Shown one piece after another: positions 44,215 to 52,404 of a stretch of 64,000 nt of DNA (within the stretch, counting starts at the first letter, position 1; every line of letters begins with the position of its first letter). This DNA is from Buttiauxella ferragutiae (GTDB lineage: Bacteria > Pseudomonadota > Gammaproteobacteria > Enterobacterales > Enterobacteriaceae), in assembly GCF_001654915.1 (NCBI RefSeq), contig NZ_LXEQ01000016.1, one strand, 5' to 3'. A program made the translations under genes and the position numbers. The notes below the pieces were generated by a model. It was given only the letters and a program-made list of their open reading frames with translations, was not told the origin of the DNA and did no database searches.

Positions 44215-45177
44215 TTAGTACAGTTTCTTAGCGCAATCCAGCCAGTCACCTTTGAACGGACGCTTCATGTTTTCGATAGCGTCGATGATGTCATGGTGAA
44301 CCAGCTTCTCATTCTGAATACCTACGCAACGACCGCCGTGACCTTGCAGCAGCAGTTCGATGGAGTAAGCGCCCATGCGGGAAGCCAGAATGCGATCGTA
44401 AGCAACCGGTGAACCACCACGCTGAATGTGGCCAAGAACCGTTGCGCGGGTTTCGCGTTTGGTTTCCGTCTCGATATATCGGGCTAGTTCGTCGATGTCA
44501 CAGATGTGCTCAGTGATAGCCACGATAGCGTGCTTTTTACCTTTAGCGATACCCGCTTTGATTTCTTCAACCAGGTCTTCGCGATTAAACTCAACTTCTG
44601 GCAAGACAACAAACTCACAGCCACCAGCGATGGACGCAGCTAAGGTCAGATCGCCACAGTAACGGCCCATCACTTCCACGATAGAAATACGCTGGTGGGA
44701 GGAAGAGGTGTCACGCAGGCGGTCGATTGCTTCCACGACTGTTTCCAGAGCGGTGAAGAAACCGATAGTGTAATCGGTGCCTTTGATATCGTTATCAATG
44801 GTACCTGGCAGGCCGATGCATGGGAAACCCATTTCGGTCAGGCGCTTAGCACCCATATAGGAACCATCACCGCCGATAACAACCAGTGCATCAATACCGC
44901 GATTTTTCAAATTCTCGATAGCCACTTCACGGACTTTCTCGTCCCGGAATTCCGGGAAACGAGCTGAGCCCAGGAAAGTACCGCCACGGTTGATCATATC
45001 GGACACGCTGTATCGGTCCAGGTTAACCATGCGGTCTTCATACAATCCCAGATAGCCATCATAAATGCCCGCGACTTCCAGACCTTCCGACAATGCCGCC
45101 CGCACCACACCACGAATCGCAGCGTTCATGCCCGGAGCATCACCGCCACTCGTCAACACACCAATTTTTTTGATCAT
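44215..45177 (-). CDS. pfkA: 6-phosphofructokinase I
   Basis: Commits fructose-6-phosphate to glycolysis using ATP, with allosteric control by ADP and PEP. The 320 residues equal E. coli PfkA. The ATP site is VLTSGGDAPGMNAAIRG (about 7-23), with GGDGSYMGAKRL near 102. The catalytic Asp lies in PGTIDNDIKGTDYTIGF (about 127), and the PFK signature RISIVEVMGRYCGDL also appears. It is divergent from nothing close by. fieF lies 183 bp upstream in the same direction, with a Cra-like site between. Confidence 0.99.
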   Translation of the reverse strand: MIKKIGVLTSGGDAPGMNAAIRGVVRAALSEGLEVAGIYDGYLGLYEDRMVNLDRYSVSDMINRGGTFLGSARFPEFRDEKVREVAIENLKNRGIDALVVIGGDGSYMGAKRLTEMGFPCIGLPGTIDNDIKGTDYTIGFFTALETVVEAIDRLRDTSSSHQRISIVEVMGRYCGDLTLAASIAGGCEFVVLPEVEFNREDLVEEIKAGIAKGKKHAIVAITEHICDIDELARYIETETKRETRATVLGHIQRGGSPVAYDRILASRMGAYSIELLLQGHGGRCVGIQNEKLVHHDIIDAIENMKRPFKGDWLDCAKKLY

Positions 45178-45283
45178 GACTACCTCTGAACTTTTGAATG
45201 CAAATTAATCCTGTTGCCGGAAACGGCCTTCGGCATGCCGAGGCATCGACTCTGCTACAAATAGTATAACAACCGCTTCTTGC

Positions 45284-45295
45284 TGAATTGATTCA
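45284..45295 (-). promoter_or_regulatory. Cra (FruR)-like site upstream of pfkA
   Basis: TGAATTGATTCA is a perfect 12-bp palindrome, apart from one central mismatch to the Cra consensus TGAAWCGWTTCA. It lies about 110 bp before pfkA, near the likely -35. It matches the known Cra repression of pfkA. Confidence 0.55.
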
Positions 45296-45360
45296 GGTCA
45301 GGCCATATATCGGTATTCTATCCAAAAAATATCGACTCTGTCTGACTTTACAACGAAATA

Positions 45361-46263
45361 TTAAAGCTCAAAATGCCCTTGCTGCTGCGTCGGGACAACC
45401 GAGCAGGGGTCCTGGTGAATAATCACATCTGACCCAGGGAAACGACGCAAAATCGCCTGTTCAACCTGGTCGGCAATCACATGCGCCTGAACCAGTGGCA
45501 GGTTGTCTTCCATTTCGATATGGACTTGAATAAAGCGGGTCGGCCCTGACTGCCGCGTTCGTAGATCATGCGCCCCTTTAACGCCGGGCCATGAATTGAT
45601 GATATCAATAATTACCTGTCGCTCATCATCTGGTAAAGCACGATCTAAAAGAGATTGCACAGCTTCATAACCCATGCGCAGTGCGCTATACAAAATATAG
45701 ACGCCAATCCCTAACGCAAATATTGAATCTGCGCGATGCCAGCCATACCAGGACAACGCAAGAGCAACAAGAATTGCTCCATTCATCATAACATCAGACT
45801 GATAATGAAGCATATCTGCTCGAACTGCCTGACTTTGCGTTTTCCGCACCACCCAGCGCTGAAAAGTCACCAGAATTAACGTGCTGAACAACGCAATGAC
45901 CGTAACCACCACACCCACTAAAGGCTGCTTCATTGGTGACGGTTCAGCTAAATGCTGAATGCCAGTCAAAAACAGGAACAGTGCAGAACCGGAAATAAAC
46001 ATACTTTGTGCCAGTGCTGCCAGCGATTCCGCTTTGCCATGACCAAAGGTGTGTTCTTCATCTGCGGGTTGTAGCGAATAACGTACGACAAGAAGGTTAG
46101 TTAGCGACGCGGCAATGTCCACTAGCGAATCGACCAATGCAGCCAGAATACTGACCGAGCCGGTGTACCACCAGGCGAAAATCTTAATCAAAAGTAACAG
46201 TGAGGCCATTACCGTCGCAGCAATTGCTGCGCGGCTAACCAGCTTCCCATATTGTTGATTCAT
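45361..46263 (-). CDS. fieF: cation-efflux transporter FieF (YiiP)
   Basis: Cation diffusion facilitator that exports Fe2+/Zn2+ in exchange for protons. It is 300 residues, with six transmembrane helices. The intramembrane metal site uses Asp residues in LVDSLVDIAASL (about 45 and 49) and His/Asp in MLHYQSDVMMNG (about 153 and 157). The C-terminal cytoplasmic domain has HDLRTRQSGPTRFIQVHIEM and binds additional zinc. It stands between pfkA and cpxP, as in E. coli. Confidence 0.97.
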   Translation of the reverse strand: MNQQYGKLVSRAAIAATVMASLLLLIKIFAWWYTGSVSILAALVDSLVDIAASLTNLLVVRYSLQPADEEHTFGHGKAESLAALAQSMFISGSALFLFLTGIQHLAEPSPMKQPLVGVVVTVIALFSTLILVTFQRWVVRKTQSQAVRADMLHYQSDVMMNGAILVALALSWYGWHRADSIFALGIGVYILYSALRMGYEAVQSLLDRALPDDERQVIIDIINSWPGVKGAHDLRTRQSGPTRFIQVHIEMEDNLPLVQAHVIADQVEQAILRRFPGSDVIIHQDPCSVVPTQQQGHFEL

Positions 46264-46320
46264 AGGGGCTCCAGCAAATGATTGCTGGCTAGTATAGCGG
46301 ATTCATCTGAACCATCAGGC

Positions 46321-46349
46321 AAAAAAAACCCGCCGGTTAAGGCGGGGAA
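46321..46349 (-). terminator. cpxP/cpxQ terminator
   Basis: On the minus strand, CCCCGCC-TTAACC-GGCGGG is followed by TTTTTTTT. It forms the 3' end of the CpxQ-like sRNA. Confidence 0.92.
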
Positions 46350-46378
46350 GACAGGGATGGTGTCTATGGCAAGGAAAA
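46321..46378 (-). ncRNA. cpxQ: CpxQ-like sRNA processed from the cpxP 3' UTR
   Basis: Starting 9 nt after the cpxP stop, the minus strand reads TTTTCCTTGCCATAGACACC, then ATCCCTGTCTTCC, then the terminator. The length to the end of the T-run is 58 nt. This matches E. coli/Salmonella CpxQ in length and in the conserved seed regions as I recall them. CpxQ is released from cpxP mRNA by RNase E and, with Hfq, represses inner-membrane protein mRNAs during envelope stress. Confidence 0.85.
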
Positions 46379-46387
46379 CAGGGTTTG

Positions 46388-46885
46388 TTACTGGTTACTA
46401 CGCTTACTGCTACTACTCAGTGCTTGCAACGAAGACTTCTGTTGCAGATCCGCCAGTTCACGAAATTGATCCATGCGCTGTTGGTGTTTGTCGTTTAAAA
46501 CGGCCTGCTGTTCAGGGCTTAACAAGCGGTACATTTGGTTGCGTACTTTCGCCATTTCAACCTGGCGAGCCACTTGTTCTTGTGCCATTTTTTCAGCCTG
46601 GGCACGCACTGCCGTTTCATCAAAATTTTCAGCGATGACCAGATTATGCATGGTCTCCATTTCGCTTACATTCACGGGTGGGCTATCATGCCGTGCCCGG
46701 TGCATTAGATCGCGCATTTGTTGGCGCTGTTGTTCGGTCAGGTTTATCCCTTCGAACATATGGCTCTGAAGGTTATTTCGCTTAACTAAGCCTTCACCGC
46801 CTTGGTACCAGTTATCGCTTGCCTGACTGGACAGGGTAATCAGAGTCAATGTAGAGGCCATGACGGCAGCGGTAACATTGCGCAT
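46388..46885 (-). CDS. cpxP: periplasmic Cpx-pathway inhibitor CpxP
   Basis: Periplasmic adaptor that dampens CpxA and helps deliver misfolded proteins to DegP. From the ATG at 46885 (MRNVTAAVMASTLTL) it has 165 residues and a signal peptide. AGGAG lies 7 bp upstream, and the preceding GTG is rejected. The two LTxxQ motifs of the Spy/CpxP family are LTEQQRQQMRDLM (about 50) and LLSPEQQAVLNDKHQQRM (about 122). The short segment after the signal peptide is diverged from E. coli. It is divergent from cpxRA with a CpxR box between. Confidence 0.95.
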   Translation of the reverse strand: MRNVTAAVMASTLTLITLSSQASDNWYQGGEGLVKRNNLQSHMFEGINLTEQQRQQMRDLMHRARHDSPPVNVSEMETMHNLVIAENFDETAVRAQAEKMAQEQVARQVEMAKVRNQMYRLLSPEQQAVLNDKHQQRMDQFRELADLQQKSSLQALSSSSKRSNQ

Positions 46886-46965
46886 CACTTGCTCCTGAAA
46901 TCATCTGTGCTGCGATTCAACGAGATTCAGTCTACGATTCCCGCTGCAAACTAGCGTCAGGGGGT

Positions 46966-46980
46966 GTAAAACAACGTAAA
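46966..46980. promoter_or_regulatory. CpxR binding box between cpxP and cpxR
   Basis: GTAAA-ACAAC-GTAAA is a perfect match to the CpxR consensus GTAAA-N5-GTAAA. It is placed between the divergent cpxP and cpxRA genes, implying autoactivation of both. Confidence 0.9.
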
Positions 46981-47035
46981 GTCATAGATTAGCGCGCCTT
47001 GATGACGTAATTTCTGCCTCGGAGGTAATTTAACA

Positions 47036-47734
47036 ATGAATAAAATTCTGCTAGTTGATGATGACCGAGAGCTTACTTCCCTATTGAAGGAACTGCTCGA
47101 CATGGAAGGTTTTAACGTAATTGTCGCCCATGATGGCGAACAAGCGTTGGAGCTTCTTGATGACACCATTGACCTTTTATTGCTCGACGTAATGATGCCA
47201 AAGAAAAATGGCATTGATACTTTGAAAGAGTTGCGCCAGTCACACCAGACTCCAGTCATTATGCTAACAGCACGAGGAAGTGAGCTAGATCGTGTTCTCG
47301 GCCTTGAACTGGGTGCAGATGACTATCTACCTAAACCATTCAACGATCGTGAACTGGTGGCCCGTATACGCGCTATTTTGCGTCGTTCACATTGGAGTGA
47401 GCAGCAGCAAAACAGCGACAGCGGTTCTCCGACGGTCGAAGTGGACGGTTTGAGCCTGAATCCTGGTCGCCAGGAAGCAAGCTTTGATGGGCAAGCGCTT
47501 GATTTGACCGGCACTGAATTCACCCTGCTCTATTTGTTGGCTCAGCATTTGGGACAGGTGGTTTCACGCGAACACTTAAGCCAGGAAGTTCTGGGCAAAC
47601 GCCTGACACCTTTCGACCGTGCAATCGACATGCATATTTCCAATTTGCGTCGTAAGTTGCCGGACCGTAAAGATGGTCATCCGTGGTTTAAAACATTACG
47701 TGGCCGCGGCTACCTGATGGTGTCTGCTTCATGA
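47036..47734 (+). CDS. cpxR: envelope-stress response regulator CpxR
   Basis: OmpR-family response regulator of the Cpx system. The receiver domain (1-120) shows the acidic pocket VDDDRE, the phosphorylated Asp51 in LLLLDVMMPKKNG, Thr in IMLTARG and Lys in DDYLPKPFND. The C-terminal winged-helix domain (about 133-232) has LTGTEFTLLYLLAQ and DMHISNLRRKL. The 232 residues equal E. coli. GGAGG precedes the ATG. Its last four bases overlap cpxA (ATGA). Confidence 0.99.
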   Translation: MNKILLVDDDRELTSLLKELLDMEGFNVIVAHDGEQALELLDDTIDLLLLDVMMPKKNGIDTLKELRQSHQTPVIMLTARGSELDRVLGLELGADDYLPKPFNDRELVARIRAILRRSHWSEQQQNSDSGSPTVEVDGLSLNPGRQEASFDGQALDLTGTEFTLLYLLAQHLGQVVSREHLSQEVLGKRLTPFDRAIDMHISNLRRKLPDRKDGHPWFKTLRGRGYLMVSAS

Positions 47735-49101
47735 TAAGTAGCCTTACCGCGCGTATTTTTGCCATCTTCTGGTTGACGCTGGCGTTAGTGCTGATGCTAG
47801 TGCTGATGCTGCCTAAACTGGATTCGCGTCAAATGACCGAATTGATGGAGAATGAGCAACGTCAAGGCATCATGATTGAACAGCATGTCGAAGCGGAACT
47901 TGAAAACGATCCACCAAACGACCTGATGTGGTGGCGTCGTTTGTTCCGGGCCATTGATAAATGGGCACCACCGGGACAGCGTTTGTTGCTCGTGACCAGC
48001 GAAGGGCGAGTTATTGGCGCCCAGCGCAATGAAATGCAGATTATTCGTAACTTTATCGGCCAGTCTGATAACTCCGATCATCCGCAAAAGAAAAAGTATG
48101 GCCGCGTTGAATTAGTGGGGCCGTTTTCGGTACGCGATGGTGAAGATAATTACCAACTTTACCTGATCCGCCCTGCAAGTAATTCCCAATCTGATTTTAT
48201 TAACCTGCTGTTTGATAGACCTTTACTGTTACTCATTGTCACGATGCTGGTCAGTTCACCGCTGCTGTTATGGCTGGCGTGGAGCCTGGCAAAACCGGCG
48301 CGTAAGTTGAAAAATGCTGCTGATGAAGTGGCTCAGGGGAATTTGCGTCAGCACCCTGAACTCGAATCCGGGCCGCAAGAATTCCTCGCAGCCGGTGCCA
48401 GTTTTAACCAGATGATTACCGCGCTGGAAAGGATGATGACAACCCAGCAAAGGCTGTTGTCTGACATTTCGCATGAACTGCGTACTCCGCTCACTCGTTT
48501 GCAATTAGGCACAGCGTTGCTGCGCCGTAAAACAGGTGAAAGCAAGGAACTGGAGCGCATTGAAACGGAAGCTCAGCGTCTGGACGGTATGATCAACGAC
48601 CTGTTGGTGATGTCGCGCAACCAGCAAAAAAATGCGCTGGCGAGCGAAACCATGAAAGCCAATCAAATTTGGTCAGAAGTGCTGGATAACGCCGCCTTCG
48701 AAGCTGAACAAATGGGCAAATCGCTGGAGGTGACTTATCCACCAGGTCCATGGTTGATGTACGGTAATCCCAACTCACTGGAAAGTGCGCTGGAAAATAT
48801 TGTCCGTAACGCATTACGCTATTCGCACACAAAAATTGCCGTCAATTTCTCCGTTGATAATCAAGGTATTACTATCACCGTCGATGATGATGGCCCAGGC
48901 GTCAGCCCGGATGATCGTGAGCAAATATTCCGTCCTTTCTATCGTACAGACGAAGCGCGCGATCGTGAATCTGGCGGGACTGGGTTGGGGTTAGCGATTG
49001 TTGAAACTGCTGTTCAGCAACATCGTGGTTGGGTGAAAGCCGATGACAGCCCGTTGGGCGGATTGCGGCTAGTGCTTTGGCTGCCGCTTTATCATCGTTA
49101 A
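47731..49101 (+). CDS. cpxA: envelope-stress sensor histidine kinase CpxA
   Basis: Inner-membrane sensor kinase that phosphorylates CpxR under envelope stress. It has TM1 (ARIFAIFWLTLALVLMLVL, about 8-26), a periplasmic sensor (about 30-163), TM2 (LLLLIVTMLVSSPLLLWLAW), a HAMP linker and the dimerisation helix with His about 248 in SDISHELRTPLTRL. The ATPase domain carries the N box NIVRNALRYS, DDDGPGV and GGTGLGLAIV. It is 456 residues, one shorter than E. coli, and the sequence diverges only at the last residues. Confidence 0.98.
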   Translation: MISSLTARIFAIFWLTLALVLMLVLMLPKLDSRQMTELMENEQRQGIMIEQHVEAELENDPPNDLMWWRRLFRAIDKWAPPGQRLLLVTSEGRVIGAQRNEMQIIRNFIGQSDNSDHPQKKKYGRVELVGPFSVRDGEDNYQLYLIRPASNSQSDFINLLFDRPLLLLIVTMLVSSPLLLWLAWSLAKPARKLKNAADEVAQGNLRQHPELESGPQEFLAAGASFNQMITALERMMTTQQRLLSDISHELRTPLTRLQLGTALLRRKTGESKELERIETEAQRLDGMINDLLVMSRNQQKNALASETMKANQIWSEVLDNAAFEAEQMGKSLEVTYPPGPWLMYGNPNSLESALENIVRNALRYSHTKIAVNFSVDNQGITITVDDDGPGVSPDDREQIFRPFYRTDEARDRESGGTGLGLAIVETAVQQHRGWVKADDSPLGGLRLVLWLPLYHR

Positions 49102-49116
49102 TTTTTCGCCATAAAG

Positions 49117-49142
49117 AACAGGTCCTTCGGGGCCTGTTTTCC
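49117..49142 (+). terminator. cpxRA terminator
   Basis: Stem AACAGGTCC-TTCG-GGGCCTGTT with a stable UUCG tetraloop, followed by TTCC. It marks the end of cpxA and precedes trmL. Confidence 0.8.
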
Positions 49143-49190
49143 TTCCTGCCATAAATTGATATTCTGCGCGCCAGGTCTTATGGGGGCAGT

Positions 49191-49664
49191 ATGCTAAATA
49201 TCGTTTTGTTTGAACCAGAAATCCCACCCAATACCGGGAATATTATCCGTTTATGCGCCAATACCGGCTTCCGGTTGCACATCATCGAGCCAACAGGTTT
49301 TGGCTGGGATGATAAGCGCCTGCGCCGTGCAGGTCTGGATTATCATGAGTTCGCAGCCGTGAATCGCCATCATAACTACGATGCATTTTTGGCGGCTGAA
49401 AACCCGCAGCGAATCTTTGCGCTGACCACAAAGGGAACGCCTGCGCACAGCGCAGTGAGCTATCAGGATGGGGATTATTTGGTGTTTGGCCCGGAAACGC
49501 GCGGCCTGCCAGCAACGATTCTTGATGCTTTGCCTGCTGAGCAAAAAATCCGTATTCCAATGATGCCGGACAGCCGCAGCATGAATTTGTCGAACGCAGT
49601 ATCGGTGGTGGTATATGAAGCGTGGCGCCAGCTTGGGTACCCCGGCGCCGTTCTGAGAAGCTAG
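49191..49664 (+). CDS. trmL: tRNA (cytidine/uridine-2'-O-)-methyltransferase TrmL
   Basis: SPOUT-class methylase that 2'-O-methylates wobble nucleotide 34 of tRNA-Leu isoacceptors. It is 157 residues, starting MLNIVLFEPEIPPNTGNIIRLC. The SAM-binding trefoil knot is formed by LVFGPETRGLP, IRIPM and SRSMNLSNAVSVVVYEAWRQ. Its stop codon overlaps that of the convergent cysE: both use the same CTAG (49661-49664). In E. coli trmL is also the neighbour of cysE, but not of cpxA. Confidence 0.97.
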   Translation: MLNIVLFEPEIPPNTGNIIRLCANTGFRLHIIEPTGFGWDDKRLRRAGLDYHEFAAVNRHHNYDAFLAAENPQRIFALTTKGTPAHSAVSYQDGDYLVFGPETRGLPATILDALPAEQKIRIPMMPDSRSMNLSNAVSVVVYEAWRQLGYPGAVLRS

Positions 49665-50482
49665 ATTCCGTCGCCGTACTCGAAGCCGTTGTTAGCACCG
49701 TTAAAGTGCTGATCCATATCGATGGCAGGCATATCGCTTTCAGGCTTGCCGACAATTCGCGCCGGAACGCCAGCTGCCGTGGTATGAGGCGGAACGGGTT
49801 GTAACACCACTGAACCTGCACCAATTTTCGCACCGCGCCCAATTTCAATGTTGCCGAGGATTTTCGCCCCGGCACCAATCATCACGCCTTCACGAATTTT
49901 CGGGTGGCGGTCGCCGCTGGTTTTGCCAGTACCACCAAGCGTTACAGACTGCAAAATCGACACGTCGTTTTCAACGATAGCCGTTTCACCGATCACAATA
50001 CCAGTCGCGTGATCGAGCATGATCCCACAACCAATTTGGGCTGCCGGGTGAATATCCACCTGGAATGATACTGAAACTTGGTTTTGCAGGAAAATAGCTA
50101 ACGCCCGCCGCCCTTCTTTCCACAGCCAGTGGCCGATACGATAGGACTGCAGGGCATGAAAACCTTTCAGATATAACAGCGGGGTCGAATACTTATCGAC
50201 TGCCGGGTCACGGGTGCGCACAGCCTGAATGTCACAAGCCGCTGAGGCAATCATTTGTGGTTCCGCCGCGTAAGCTTCTTCGACAACTTCACGAATGGCG
50301 ATAGCAGGCATAATCGGCGAGGCTAGCTTGTTGGCGAGCATATAGCTCAGCGCGCTGCCGAGGTTTTCATGCTTGAGGAGAGTTGCGTGGTAAAAACTGG
50401 CCAACATCGGTTCACAATCGGCAAGCGCTCGTGCTTCGGCTTTAATGTTGTTCCACACCAGATCCAGTTCTTCAGACGACAT
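49661..50482 (-). CDS. cysE: serine O-acetyltransferase CysE
   Basis: Makes O-acetylserine from serine and acetyl-CoA, the first committed step of cysteine synthesis. It is feedback-inhibited by cysteine. The ATG at 50482 gives 273 residues, equal to E. coli. An N-terminal helical domain precedes a left-handed beta-helix of hexapeptide repeats (from about 140), with the catalytic DIHPAAQIGCGIMLDHATG and the GDRHPKI loop. The C-terminal EYGDGI binds CysK in the cysteine synthase complex. It is the last gene of the secB-gpsA-cysE run. Confidence 0.98.
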   Translation of the reverse strand: MSSEELDLVWNNIKAEARALADCEPMLASFYHATLLKHENLGSALSYMLANKLASPIMPAIAIREVVEEAYAAEPQMIASAACDIQAVRTRDPAVDKYSTPLLYLKGFHALQSYRIGHWLWKEGRRALAIFLQNQVSVSFQVDIHPAAQIGCGIMLDHATGIVIGETAIVENDVSILQSVTLGGTGKTSGDRHPKIREGVMIGAGAKILGNIEIGRGAKIGAGSVVLQPVPPHTTAAGVPARIVGKPESDMPAIDMDQHFNGANNGFEYGDGI

Positions 50483-50573
50483 TGCACTCTCCAGATAGAA
50501 AAACAGCGCCCGGCACAAAGTACCGGAACGCTTCAGTTATCGCGGTTATGTTGTTCCATCAATTGCAACTGAA

Positions 50574-51593
50574 CTAGTTGCCGCTCCGTTCATCCTTGCG
50601 TGTACGACCAAGCAACGTTAATGCTGCCTCGCGAGCGTTTTTTCCGCAATACAATACCTGATAAATTTCCTCGGTTATTGGCATTTCGACGCCAAAACGC
50701 GCCGCCAATTCCCGCACTTCTTTGGTATTGCGATAACCTTCAACCACCTGGCCGATTTTCTGCTGCGCAGAGTCAACATCGGCACCCTGCCCCAGCGCCA
50801 TGCCGAAGCGACGGTTACGTGATTGGTTATCGGTACACGTCAGTACCAGGTCGCCTAAGCCAGCCATTCCCATGAAGGTTTCAGGGTCAGCGCCTAAAGC
50901 GGTACCAAGACGCGTCATTTCCGCAAGACCACGAGTAATCAACGCGGTACGAGCATTCGCACCGAAGCCAATACCGTCAGACATTCCCGCGCCAATCGCA
51001 ATCACGTTTTTCACCGCACCACCCAACTGCACGCCGATGAAATCAGGGTTGCTGTAGACACGGAAGCTCTTGCCGCAGTGCAGCAATTGCTGGAGATCCT
51101 GAGCAAAGGTTTCGTCGGTTGCCGCCAGTGCAATTGCCGTCGGCAAACCCGCAGCCAGCTCTTTGGCAAACGTCGGGCCGGAAATCACCGCTAATGGGAT
51201 TTCGTCACCGAGAGCTTCACGCGCAACGTCTTGCAACAGGCGTCCGGTTTCCGCTTCCAGCCCTTTAGTCGCCCAAACGATACGCGCGTCTTTGCGCATA
51301 AGCGGTTTGATTTGGCGCAGAACTTCGCCAAAGACGTGGCTCGGCACTACGACCAGAATATTACGGCTGGCAGATAATGCTTTCGCTAAATCGCTTTCAA
51401 GGTGAAGTGTGTCAGGGAAAGGAACGTCCGGAAGAAACGCCGCATTACAGCGATCGGCCTGCAATACAGCAAGGTGGTTAGGGTCATGGCCCCACAGTAC
51501 AACGTGGTGGCCATTACGCGCCAGAGTGATGGCAAGAGCGGTGCCGTACGAACCGGCACCGATCACAGTCATTGAAGCATTAAGGCTGTTCAT
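50574..51593 (-). CDS. gpsA: NAD(P)H-dependent glycerol-3-phosphate dehydrogenase GpsA
   Basis: Reduces dihydroxyacetone phosphate to sn-glycerol-3-phosphate for phospholipid synthesis. The 339 residues equal the E. coli protein. The N-terminal Rossmann motif is VIGAGSYGTALAITLARNGH. VKNVIAIGAGMSDG carries the catalytic Lys, and GLGDLVLTCTDNQSRNRRFG the substrate site. The start ATG overlaps the secB stop by one base (TGATG), implying translational coupling. Confidence 0.98.
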   Translation of the reverse strand: MNSLNASMTVIGAGSYGTALAITLARNGHHVVLWGHDPNHLAVLQADRCNAAFLPDVPFPDTLHLESDLAKALSASRNILVVVPSHVFGEVLRQIKPLMRKDARIVWATKGLEAETGRLLQDVAREALGDEIPLAVISGPTFAKELAAGLPTAIALAATDETFAQDLQQLLHCGKSFRVYSNPDFIGVQLGGAVKNVIAIGAGMSDGIGFGANARTALITRGLAEMTRLGTALGADPETFMGMAGLGDLVLTCTDNQSRNRRFGMALGQGADVDSAQQKIGQVVEGYRNTKEVRELAARFGVEMPITEEIYQVLYCGKNAREAALTLLGRTRKDERSGN

Positions 51594-52066
51594 CAGGCAT
51601 CCTGATGGTTTTCAGCACCTTCGCCTTCGCCAGATTGCTGCTGCAGATAGCTCATGAACAGCGCATCGAAATTAACCGGTGCAAGGTTCAACTGCGGGAA
51701 GGTACCACGAGAAACCAGGCTAGTGATTGCTTCACGTGCATAAGGGAACAGAATGTTCGGGCAGTATGCACCCAGGCAATGTGCCATCTGCGGACCTTCG
51801 ATCCCACCGATGGAGAAGATACCAGCCTGCTGAACTTCACACAGGAATGCAGTATCTTCGCCCAGTGTTGCGGTCACGGTTACACGCAACACAACTTCAT
51901 AAACGTCGTCTGCCAGTTGGCTGGAAGCGGTATCAAGATCCAGCTTCACTTCTGGCTGCCAGTCTTTCTGGAAAACGTGTGGTGCATTTGGTGCTTCGAA
52001 AGAGATGTCCTTGGTGTAGACACGCTGAATCTGGAAAGCCATTTCTGTGTTGTTTTGTTCTGACAT
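51593..52066 (-). CDS. secB: protein-export chaperone SecB
   Basis: Tetrameric cytosolic chaperone that keeps preproteins unfolded and passes them to SecA. It is 157 residues (E. coli 155). The conserved substrate-groove core includes FQIQRVYTKDISFEAPNAP at the start and HCLGAYCPNILFPYAREAI. The C-terminal tail is acidic and short of positive charges except the extreme end. It lies within yibN-grxC-secB-gpsA-cysE, the E. coli order. Confidence 0.98.
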   Translation of the reverse strand: MSEQNNTEMAFQIQRVYTKDISFEAPNAPHVFQKDWQPEVKLDLDTASSQLADDVYEVVLRVTVTATLGEDTAFLCEVQQAGIFSIGGIEGPQMAHCLGAYCPNILFPYAREAITSLVSRGTFPQLNLAPVNFDALFMSYLQQQSGEGEGAENHQDA

Positions 52067-52126
52067 TGTTAAACCCTTAAAAAATTAATACGTCCTTAAA
52101 CGACAGTAAGCGACAAAGGAGCTGCT

Positions 52127-52378
52127 CTAGCGCAGCAGGGGATCGAGTCCACCACGAGCATCAAGTGCATACAAGTCATCGCAACCACCAATGTGCTGTG
52201 CATCAATAAAAATCTGCGGCACTGTGGTTCGCCCACTGCGTTTAATCATCTCTTCGCGCTTAACAGCGTCGCCATCAATCGCTAACTCCTGAAACTCGAC
52301 CCCTTTGCTTTGCAAGAGGTCTTTTGCACGATGGCAAAACGGACAGGTTGCTTTAGTGTAGATTTCAATATTCGCCAT
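52127..52378 (-). CDS. grxC: glutaredoxin 3
   Basis: Small dithiol glutaredoxin that reduces disulfides using glutathione. It is 83 residues. The active-site Cys12-Pro-Phe-Cys15 lies in TKATCPFCHRAKDLL. The cis-Pro segment TTVPQIFID and the GGCDDLYALD glutathione contact follow. It sits between yibN and secB, 26 bp and 60 bp away respectively. Confidence 0.98.
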   Translation of the reverse strand: MANIEIYTKATCPFCHRAKDLLQSKGVEFQELAIDGDAVKREEMIKRSGRTTVPQIFIDAQHIGGCDDLYALDARGGLDPLLR

Positions 52379-52404
52379 GGTTTTACCCCAGTGTGCGTAT
52401 CAAT

